DNA of 64,000 bases from positions 124,001-188,000 of the forward strand of contig JAJAGP010000763.1 of NCBI GenBank assembly GCA_025084515.1. Direction: 5' to 3'. Source of the stretch: Ancistrus triradiatus. Taxonomy: Eukaryota; Chordata; Actinopteri; Siluriformes; Loricariidae. Below are positions 13,901-25,900 of this stretch, piece after piece. Under the pieces are notes generated by a model. It was not told the origin of the DNA. It worked only from the letters and a program-made list of their open reading frames with translations, and ran no database searches. Position 1 is the stretch's first letter, and each line of letters opens with the position of its first letter. The translations under genes and the position numbers were made by a program.

Positions 13901-16900
13901 ACAGAAAAGATTTGCAGGGGTTCAGCACTAATAACCCAAAATCAGAAAGAGTTGGGACAGTATGGAAAAAGGGAATAAAATAATGTAGTGTTTCTTACAC
14001 TTACTCTGACTTCTGATTTCTTTGCAGAAAGAATGAACCCAAAACATTTCATATTTTGTCCGGTTAAATTCATTTCATTTGTTAATATAGCTCCATTCTG
14101 GCAAGTCAGGCCTGCAGCACATTCTAATGAAAGATGAGGCAGTAAAGTATTTACGACTTTGTGATGTTGCCATTCATTCTCACTTAAAAGAAGTTTTGGC
14201 ACTGAGGATACCAAACTATTAAGTGTATCAGGTGTTATTTGGCACCATTCCTGCAAACATGTCGTAAGGTGTGCGGCAGTATGTTGTTGTCATCGTTGCA
14301 ATTCAAAATTCTCCACACATTCTCTTTTGGGGACAGGTCAGGACTGCAGGTGGACCAGTCCAGAACCCGTACGCTGGGTTTGAACTTGATGCATCAGAAC
14401 TTAACATTGGCTCCGTCCACGGGTTGCTGCCCATGGTCCCACACCTCTGAATTATTGTAGCTACGCGAACGCCGCATGCACAGTGCTTCCCTATTTCAAA
14501 GAACCTCTTGCACAACAGGCACACATATATAAAAATTCAGACACCCTCCAAAGTTTTAAGTCTAGGCTAAAAGACCATACCTATTTACACAGGCTTTTGA
14601 CTAGAATTTAGACCAGGTTGCATGGTTTGGGTTTGCTGGGGCCGGAGTCTTGGAGTCATGTCATGTCTGGCCTGCCTGCCTTGTCCGCTAGCCGGGGTGT
14701 CAGGAGTGTCGAGTGGGCGGTCTGGCTGAAACTAGGCTTCGGTCCTCGTGATCTTGACTCATGCATCCTTGCCTTAGAATAAGGGCAGAGCTGGGGGTTC
14801 ATAGTCAAAGAGTCTTATGGTGATCAGAGACGTTGGGGTTGCTGTCTTCTGCCGCTCGTGGGGTTGCCAATGTTCTCATGTGATCCCTCTTGGCTGTGTT
14901 TCCTACCAATTCTCCTCTTTCTAAGCTTTCTAGCTATGCTGCTATAGCTAATGCTGCCGGGGGGTCTCATGCTACACTTGGCCATCAGTGATTGACATGG
15001 CATCAGTGATTGTTAATAAACACTGTGATCTTAATCAATAACTAACTACTTTTTCTGTTTTCTCTCCAAGCTGTGTTCCGGCAGTTCCGGCAGTTCCGGC
15101 CCTACACATGATGTACATCTGATGGAGCTCACTGTGCATAATTCACATTTTATTCGACCATGACTCCATGACTTTAGTTTTCGCTCTTAGATTTATCATC
15201 ATACCCCGGCCACTTAATGTCGATGTGCATACTTCACATTCTATTCAAACTTTGACTCCATGACTTTAGTTCGCTCTTAGATTTATCATCTACGCCGCCC
15301 AAGGAGGTTGGGTCCCTTTTTGAGTCTTGGTCCTCCCAAGGTTTCTTCCTAGAACTGGGGAGTTTTTCCTTGCCACTGTCGCCCTAGGCTTGCTCAATTT
15401 GAGATTGGACGTAGTTATTAGGAGATAATCTAAACCTGTAAAGTTGCTTTGAGACAATGCTCCATTGTAAAAAGCGCTATATAAATAAATCTGACTTGAC
15501 TTGACTTGATATATACAGTGGGGCGAAAAAAGTATTTAGTCAGCCATCTCAAAGATGAGAGAGGTCTGTAATTTTTCATCATAGCTTACACTTCAACTAT
15601 GAGAGACAAAATGAGAAAAAAAAATCAGGAAATCATATTGTAGGATTTTAAAAGAATTTAATTGTAAATCATGGAGGGAAATAAGTATTGGTCACCCACA
15701 ACACAAACAAGATTTCTGGCTCTCACAGACCTGTAACTTCTTCTATAGGAAGCTCTTCTTCCTCCACTCGTTACCTGTATTAATGGCACCTGTTTGACCC
15801 TCGTTATCTGTATAAAAGACACCTGTCCACAGCCTCAAACAGTCAGACTCCAAACTCAACCATGGCCAAGACCAAAGAGCTGTTGAAGGACACCAGGAAA
15901 TAAAACTGCAGACCTGCACCAGGCTGAGAAGAGTGAATCTACAATAGGCAAGTTGGTTGGTCTGAATAAATCAACTGTGGGAGCAATTGTAAGAAAATGG
16001 AAAAGACATACAAGACCATTGATAATCTCCCTCGATCTGGGGGCTCCACGCAAGATCTCATCCCGTGGGTCAAAATGATCATGAGAGAACGGTGAGCAAA
16101 AATCCCAGAACTACACTTTGAGGGACCTGATGAATGACCTGCAGAGAGCTGGGACCAAGTAACAAAGGCAACCATCAGTAAACACACTATACGGCGAGAG
16201 GACTCAGATCCTGCAGTTGCCAGGCGTGTCCCCCTGCTTAAGCCAGTACATGTCCAGGACCATCTGAAGTTTGGCAGAGAGCATATGGATGATCCAGAAG
16301 AGGATTGGGGAGAATATGATGTGGTCAGATGAAACCAAATAGATAGACTTTTTGGTAAAAAACTCAACTGAAAGCACAAGGATTCTGAGTCGCATCCAAG
16401 AACACCCATAAAGCATGGGTGGTGGAAACATCATGCTTTAGAGCTGTTTTTCTGCAGAGGGGACAGGACGACTGATCCGTGTTAATTAAGGGAAGAATGA
16501 ACGGGGCCCATGTATGGTGAGATTTTAAGCCAAAACCTCCTTCCATCAGTGAGAGCATTTGAAGATGGAACGTGGCTGGGTCTTCCAGCATGAACAATGA
16601 TCCCAAACACACCGCTGGGGCAATGAAGGAGTGGCTCCATAAAAAAGCCTTTCAAGCTCTTCTGCAGTGGCCTAGCCAGTCTCCAGACCTCAACCCCATA
16701 GAACATGTGTGGAGGGAGTTGGAAAAAAAAAAAAAAAGTCCGTGTTGCCCCCAAAACATCACCTGCTCTAGAGGAGATCTGCATGGAGGAATGGGCCAAA
16801 ATACCAGCTACAGTGTTTGTGGCCAACCTGGTGAAGATTTACAGGAAACGTTTGACCTCTGTCATTGCCGACAAAGGGTTATGTTACCAAGTATTGAGTT

Positions 16901-19900
16901 GAACCAAATTTCCTGGATTTTTTTTCTCATTTTGTCTCTCATAGTTGAAGTGTACCTGTGATGAAAATTACAGACCTCTCTCATCTTTCTGAGAAGGATA
17001 ACTTCTCAGTCAGTGGCTGTATATATATACCTGTACTCTGAATAGTACAACTTGTGCTTTTCCACAACTTTATCACAGAGCCTTTTCGAAAGCAAGTTCT
17101 AGCCATGGTGCGTTCCATGCACTTCTAGCAGTGGAAACCTCAAGGAGCAACTGGTTTTATTCTGAAGTAATTAAGACCCTACAATTGATGTCAGTCGTGA
17201 GCACTGGTCATTAGTCATTAGCCTGGTCTGTGACCTGGAAGGTGATTGGTTGTATCTGAGCAAGTTTATGGTTACTCTAAATGGTATGATTATTTATACA
17301 AACCATTTTACTACTGAAATTCTAATAATTCATCAGAATTTTTTTGTCATTTTACTTTTGATTATGAGTGTTATAATGTGTAACTATAGTTGAAAAAAGG
17401 TAGACATTATTTATTTTAATTTTCATGGTATAATGTGACTCATCATCTGCCTTACAGACATGAATACGTCTTCAAGTCAAGCCAAGTCATATTTATTTAT
17501 ACATCTGTATCTGTATGTATAGTGCTTTTTACAATGGAGCATTGTCTCAAAGCAAATTTTAGATTGCCTTCTAATATCTAGAGCCAGTCCCAAATTGAGA
17601 AAGCCTAGGGTTACAAGTCATACAAGCAGTCATACAAGCAAAGGTGTAGGTATCCCACACTATACAGAGTATGTCCTACCTCAGTCCTATTCTTCCTGAA
17701 ACTGAGGTTGCATTCATAACCGACCTTTAAACTTTTTTTTTTCTTTCAACAAGTCAAGTCAAGCGCTTTTTACAATGGAGCATTGTCTCAAAGCAACTAC
17801 GTCCAATCCCAAATTGAGCAAGCCTGGGGCGACAGTGGCAAGGAAAACAGTGCCCCCTAGGTGTAGTACATGTGCAGGAATATAAAGTCAGTCAGTCTAA
17901 ACCTCGCAAACCTTACATTTTAATTACCATGCAGCTGTTTAACTTGGCCTGTAATAGTAATAATATTGTCATTCTGATATTTTCAAAAATTGTCCAAAAT
18001 ATGATCCAACTGAGGGACTATAAGAACCTGGAATTGGAATCTCTAGTCAATTAAAAACTGTATTAATTGTACCCACGGCTGTACGAAAAAAAATGGCCAT
18101 AATATAATACAGTGTTAATATTAACCGGGTCTCCCATTTCTCTGACAAGCCCAACCATGCTGTCTGTAACCTGAATCACCAGGAAGGCATCCCTGGGATG
18201 TTGATCCTTGGTCACCAGGCAGTAGGCTGGAGTTTCCATTGCACCACTGCACAACATTTGAACATACCGTATAATACTTTTATTCTAGTAGCTTCTATAG
18301 CTTAAAAGCATCTATATACTTCTACAGACTGAACCATAACATGCTCATTTATGAAATTATCTAATCCGATAATCTGTGTCTAATCAGAACACAGATTTCA
18401 TTTAACATTATGTCACATCATTTTCAAATTTTGATAAGTGAAATGAAACATGCATTTTCTGAAGTATTAGAACAATCAATTTTTTAGAATAATTTAAAAT
18501 TAATTCTATTTGAAAATAGTTTCTGGTCTGTTAGTCTGTTAGGTCGGCTTGGTTTTTACTTCATTCAGACCTCAGACACTCATTCACAGTTCTTTACAAC
18601 ATAAATAATTAATTGCACTTAAAGACACTCATTTGCTCTATGAATATTGTTTTTTGTCTTCTCCTGAACGAGATAAAACTCATTTCTGGTCTTGAAAATA
18701 AATGACTTTTTCTAAGAGCTGATTTACAGTTCTGTGTGAAAGTTTGTGGTGCCCTTTTTTAAAAATTTCTATATTTATGGATAATTATGACCTAAAACAT
18801 CATGAAATTTACATACATGTCATAGAAGTAGTGTAATGAAACAAATGAGACACAAATATTGTATATTTATTTATTGAGGTAAACGAATATTACAGGAATG
18901 CAGGAACAACTTCAAATGAACTGCTCACTTCCAGTCCTTCCACAACATTCCTATTGGACTTAGGTCAGGACATCGGGGTGCCTATTTCAAAACTTCAACT
19001 TTAGTCTTCTGGAACCATTCTCTGTTAGACTTACTGTACGTGCTTAGGCTTATTGTCTCACTGCATGAACCACATTCACTTGAGATCACCATCAGATGTC
19101 CTCACAGTTTGGTATAATTCAGAAAACACTGTTCCATCAGTGATGGCAAGCCTCCCTGTCCCAGATGCAGCATCACAGGCCATGGACCTACCACTACCAT
19201 GTTTCACAGATGGGGAAATGGTTCTGGAAAGCAGTGTTTTCCTTGATGGGCAGCAACATTCTTTTTGTACAGAATGTGGTTTTGTCCTTGTACATTTCAG
19301 CCCTACCATGTACACTGATGTTCTCCAGAGCTGTCTTGATGGCTGGGCCCTGAACATTAACAATAATAAATGTGAGAGAGGGCTTTACTTGGTAAGTTTT
19401 CCTGGGTTACTTTGCGACATCGCAAACTGTTACATCTCTTGACCTTTGTTGGTCGACCACTCCTAGATTGGGTAACAATTGTCTTGAATTTCATCCGTTT
19501 GTACACAATCTGTCTTAATGTGGATTGATGGAGTCCAAAGTGTCTAACGATGGTTCTGTAAACTTTTCCTTCCTGATGAGCTTCAGCAACTCGTCAGGTC
19601 CTCAGAACTCTCCTTCGTTTGTGCCATCATACACATCCACAAATGTGTTGTACATGTGTATCAGACCTAAATATAACAGATAAATGTTCCTTAAACACAA
19701 CAGGTCGTCTACTCACACCTGATTGGCATGCCATTGATTTAAAACTCCAGACTCTAATATCACCTTCAGTGTAATTCTAGAGGTTCACATACTTTTGGCA
19801 ATCACAGATGTCCACTATTGAATCATTCTCCTCAATATATAAATAAGCAAGTATAATATTTTGTCTCGTTTGTTTAACTGGCTTCTTTTCATCTCAAGAC

Positions 19901-22900
19901 CTGTTTGAAAATGCGATGATGTTTTAGGTCAAAGTTATTGAGAAATATTAGATAACGCTAAAGGGTTCACAAACTTACAAGCACCACTGATTATGCACTG
20001 GATGCGAAGTAAAAGCATTTACTTTGGAGCTTTATGCATTTTGTTAAGTCGGTGAGTTGTGTGTTTCCTTCACTAATCTGAGTTTCAACAATTCCATGTG
20101 GTCAGAGATGTACCAGTGTCCATGTTCACAGAATATGCATTCCGAACTATTTGCATTCTGTCCAAGATGTTTTTTTAAATATATTAGAGTACTTATTAGT
20201 CAAGTCAAGTCAAGTCAGGTTTATTTCTATAGCCCTTTTTACAATGGAGCATTGTCTCAAAGCAACTTTACAATTTTAGATTATCTCCAAGCCTAGGATG
20301 ACAGTGGCAAGGAAAAACTCCCTAAGTGTTATGAGGAAGAAACCTTGGGAGGACCAAGACTCAAAAAGGGACCCAACCTCCTTGGGCGGCGTAGATGATA
20401 AATTGAGAATGAAGCTAATTTATCTAAACTAATAAGTCCTAGAGTGATATTTCTAATAAAATGTAAAATATGCACATCGACATTAAGTAGTTTCAAGAGT
20501 TCCTTGTTCTTTCAGTAAATTTTAGGACAGAGACAAAAGAAGGCCACTGGTCTTGTTTGGCTGATCATGAGCTTGTTTTGGGGACTAGATTTGGTCTGCT
20601 TTTTATGCAAACCTTTCATAATTTACCACCAAAATTGATCCAAAGGGATCTGCATTCCAAGGTAAATTGAAATGAAATAGAAAATTCTGATGGGTTACAA
20701 TGTTGTCTGATCCATTCACTGGAAAAATGACATTAGACACACCAGTATCCACTTAACAACCCTTACCAATTCCACAGAGGTGTACACTCACCAGTCAACT
20801 TCATTATTTACACCTCCTTGTTTCTACACTTTTTTATCAGTCCCACTTACAATATAGATGCACTTTGTAGTTCACTATAGAATGTAGTCCATCTGTTTCT
20901 CTACATACTTTGCTAGCTCCCTTTGGCCAGAACCTCCACAAGACCACCGCAGGCCAGGTACTGTTTGGGGTGTGGATCATTCTCAGCACGGCAGTGACAC
21001 CTATGTTCACTCACTGTGAACTCTATTAGACACATCTATCATACTTCTCCATTTTGTAGATGCAAAGTCAGAGACAGTAGCTCATCAATTGTTGCACAGT
21101 TTGTATTACTCATCCTCTAATCCTTCATCAGTGCCCACAAGACACATCCTACAGGATGCAGGTGGTTGGCCATTTTTGGCTGGTGCACTGCTTTCAGTCC
21201 AGCTGTGACACTCCATTATGTAAAAACTCTAGCAGCACTCCTGTGTCTTATCCTCTCATACCAGCACAATGTACACTAACACACCTCCACCATTTCAGGG
21301 TCAGTGCAGTGCTGAGAATGATCCTCCACCCAAATACTACCTGATCTGTGCTGGTACTGACCATTAGAGAACAGTGTAAAGGGGACTAACAAAGCATGTA
21401 GAGAAACAGATAGACTACAGTCTGTAATTGTAGAACTACAAAGTGCTTCTATGAGGCAAGTTGAATTAATCTCTTTATCATGTTAAAATGTCAGAATCAA
21501 AATGTATGAATTTGCTATTTGAAAATGGCCACATGTCATGCTCCTGTCATGTTAGCTGGCCATTAACTGCAGGTAAACTAAGGGTGTGCTCACACTAGGC
21601 GATCCGTACCATGCCAGGGGCACATTTGATCCCCAAAGCTTGGTTCGTTTAATTAGTGTGATTGCTCTGTACAAAAGCTTAGGCACGTCTGAAGAAGTAT
21701 GCTCGGGTGCAGTTCACTGGACTCGGGCACAGCACACATTTAGTGTGATCGGAAATTGAGCACAGAACTCAGTGTCAACTGCCTCTGAAAAACCTTCTCG
21801 TGGCATGGGAAGCAACAAGTGGCTGCTTAATCCTTACAGTTACAGTAGTGCTGTAAATGTATGGATTAATGGGATGCCAATCAGGTGTGAGGGGGCACCC
21901 TGTTTTATTTAAAGAACAGGGATCTATCAAAGTCTGCTCTTCACAACACATGTTTGGGAAGTGTATCATGGCACGAATAAAAGAGATCAGTTGTTGATGC
22001 TAATCAGGGCTGGAAAAGGTTACAAAACCATCTCTAAAGAGATGAGGTGAAGTCACAAAGGAACCAAGGGTAACTTCTAAGCAACTGAAGGCCTCTCTCA
22101 CATTGGCTAATGTTAATGTTCATGAGTCCACCATCAGAAGAAACACTGAACAACAATGGTGTGCATGGCAGGGGGCTGCAAGGAGAAAGCCACTGCTCTC
22201 CAAAAAGAACATTGCTGCACGTCTGCAGTTTGCTAAAGATCCCGTTAACGAGCCAGAAGGCTACTGGAAGAATGTTTTTGTGGACAGATGACACCAAAAT
22301 AGCATAAGAACCTTATCCCATCTGTGGAAACATGGTGGTTGGGTAGTATCATGGTTTGGGCCTGTTTGCTGCACTCTGGGCAGGAAGGCTTGCCATCATT
22401 GATGGAACAATGAATTCTGAATGATATCAGAGAATTCTAAAGGAAAATGTCAGGACATCTGTCCATGAACTGGAAATCTCAAGAGCAAGGTGGGTCATGC
22501 AAAGCAGACAGCGACCCTAAGCACACAAGCCGTTCTACCAAAAGAATGGGTTTACAGAAGATAAAGTTCATTGTTTTGGGAATGGCCAAGTCAAAGTCCT
22601 GACCTTAATCCAATGGAAATTGCTGTGGAAGGAGCTGAAGTGAAGCAGCTAATGTGAGGAAACCCACCAACATCCCAGAGCTGAAGCTGTTCTGTATGGA
22701 GGAATGGGCTAAAATTCCTCCAAGCCGGTGTGCAGGACTGATCAACAGCTATACAGGAAACGTTTAGCTGCAGTTATTGCGTGCTGCACAGCGGGGTCAC
22801 ACCAGGTACTGAAAGCAGAGGGTCCCATACTTTTTTGCCACTCACTAATATGTAATATTGGGATCATTTTCCTCAATAAATAAATGACCAAGTATAATAT

Positions 22901-25900
22901 TATTTGATGTCTCATTTGTGTAACTGGGTTCTCTTTATCTACTTTTAGGACTTGTGTTGAAATCTGATGATGTTTTTAGGTCATATTTATACCGAAATTT
23001 AGAAACATTCTAAGGGTTCACACAAACTTTCAAGCACCGCTGTATTATAAGGTGGCACCCAAAACGACTCCAAAAAGATAAGTACAACCGAAAAATTAAT
23101 TTTGCATCATGGTATGAGAAAACCAAATCTCTTTGAAATTACATCGTAATGTCATGACTTGGGTGTTCACTCACATCAGCCAAGTTAGCTGACATCGGCT
23201 ACTTGGCTGATAATTTAAACCTAGCCTACATTTCCTCACAGTTTAGACATGAGTTTTTATTTCAATTCTCCAAGCGGAACTATACAGTGGGGGCGTATTC
23301 ATAAAAGTAATTTAAGTCAGCCACTCGTATTTGTGTAAGTTCTCCTACTTAGAAAGATGAGAGAGGTCTGTAATTTCCATCATAGCTACACTTCAACTAT
23401 GAGGAGACACAATGAGAAAAAAAAAATCCAGGAAATCACATTGTAGGATTTTTTTTAAAGAATTTAATTGTAAATTATGGTGGAAAATAAGTATTGGTCA
23501 AAAACAAAAGTTCCCAACTCAGTGCTTTGTAAAGTAAACCTTTGTTGGCAATGACAAAGGTCAAATGTTTCCTGTAAGTCTTCACCAGGTTGGCACACAC
23601 TGTAGCTGGTATTGTTGGCCCATTCCTCCATGCAGATCTCCTCTAGAGCAGTGGGATGTTTTGGGGCAACATGGACTTTTCAACTCTTCCCTCCCATCCA
23701 AATGTTCTATGGGGTTGAGGTCCTGGAGACTGGCTAGCCACTCCAGGACCTTGAAATGCTTTTTTTTTACGGAGTCACTCCTTCGTTGCCGGAGCGTGTG
23801 TTTTGGGATCATTGTCCATGCTGGAAGACCCAGCCCACGTTCCATCTCAATGCTCTCACTGATGGAAGGAGGTTTTGGCTTAAAAATCTCACCATACATG
23901 GCCCCGTTCATTCATTCTTCCCTTACCACGGATCAGTCGTCCTGTCCCCTCTGCAAAAACAGCTCTCTAAAGCATGATGTTTTTTCCACCCCCATGCTTT
24001 CACAGTAGGTATGGTGTTCTTGTTCTTGGGATTGTTCTTGACTTCTTTCTCCCTCCAACACGACAAGTTGAGTTTTAACCAAAAGGTTCTATTATGGTTT
24101 CATCTGACCACATGATATTCTTCCCAGTCCTCTTCTGGATCAATCCATATGCTCTCTGACAAACTTCAGACGGGCCTGGACATGTACTGACTTAAGCAGG
24201 GGGGCACGCCTGGCACTGCAGGATCTGAGTCCCTCTCGGCGTAGTAGTGTGTTACTGATGGGTGCCTTTTGTTATTTTTGGTCCCAGCTCTCTGCAGGTC
24301 AATTCATCAGGTCCCTCTGTATTGTTCTGGGATTTTTGCTCACTATTCTCATGATCATTTTAACCCCACAGGATGAGATCTTTGTGTGGAGCCCCAGATC
24401 GCGGGAGATTGTCAATGGTCTTATATGTCTTCCATTTTTCTTACAGTTGCTCCCACAGTTGATTTTTATTCACCACCAACCTGCTTGCCTATTGTAGATT
24501 CACTCTTCCAGCCTGCTGCAGGTCTACAATTTTCCGTTCTTCTCCCTTCCTTTGGCCGCTAGTTCTGGTCTCCCCCTTTCTCTCTTTTCTCTTACGTCAG
24601 CTCTCACCCCCCCGCCTGCTTGTCCTATTGTTTCGAATGTCAACTCTCCCAGCCTGCTGCAGGTCTACAATTTTTTTCCTGGTGTCCTTCCACAGCTCTT
24701 TGGTCTTGGCCATGGTTGAGTTTGGAGTCTGACTATTTGAGGCTGTGGACAGGTGTCTTTTATACAGATAACGAGGTCAAACAGGTGCCATTAATACAGG
24801 TAAGGATTGGAGGACAGAAGAGTCTTTTAAAGAAGAAGTTACAGGTCTGTGAGAGCCAGAAATCTTGCTTGTTTGTGGGTGACCAAATACTTATTGTCCA
24901 CCATGATTCCCAATTAATTCTTTAAAAATCCTACAATGTGATTTTCTAAAAAATTTGTTTCTCATTTTGTCTCTCATAGTTGAAGTGTACCTTTGATGAA
25001 AATTACAGTAGGAGAACTTGCACAATCAGTGGCTGACTAAATACTTTTTGCCCCACTGTATTCTCCTAGAACACCAACATAACCTGTCAAAATGTACCAT
25101 GACAACACAATTTTAGTCATCACTAACAAGTTAGCTAATGACTTTAACATGCCAGTGCCATTATCAAACCAGTGATCAACATCTAAACCAACAAACCTCT
25201 TTTTGTGACATTACAAATTAACTCAAAAACTCAAACCTAACGCTCCCGTAATCGGTTTTGTTGAAGCATTCAGATCCAATGTTTTAATGAAAAAAAGCAT
25301 AATTCATTCAGAATTCCAATCTAAACAACAAAATATCAGTCGCACAGTAGTTCCTTAGAGTTCAATATGTTTAATGAATGCATCATAAACCAGATTATCA
25401 GTTGTTGGCCAGACTCTAAGGTGTGTGCAAAACACACAACAAGTGGACAAGTGTTTGTGTAAACAAAGTGGCATATGACATTGGATATCACAAAAAATGA
25501 CAGTAACCTCAAGACATTGGATAACTTCTTACCTATAAGGACTGGTGTGGGAGGTCAACAGGGTGAATGATACAAAACTTTTTTGAATGTATTATATTTA
25601 ACTACTTATAATAAAATGGTTATATAAATTGAATCAGCCATTCAGGAGGAGCAGGCCATTTAAATGCACCTTCTGGATTCGGGGCAACTTCAACCTAGAG
25701 CTTTATTAGAGCTTGTTAAAACAAAATTTTACAATTTCACAGGCCTACTCGGTGCCATGGAGAGGATGAGAAAGCGATTTCGGAAAAAGGAATGACGCAA
25801 AAAATGCCCTTCTTTATTTATGAGGAACACATTAGCACTTTGGGAGAATGGTGAAGAAATAGCAGTAAAGCCTTTATGAATAAATCAGAAAGTTGCACTT

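Noticed and set aside
15939..16409. 156-codon open stretch on the minus strand
   Set aside because: Antisense of the broken transposase in Tc1 copy B1.
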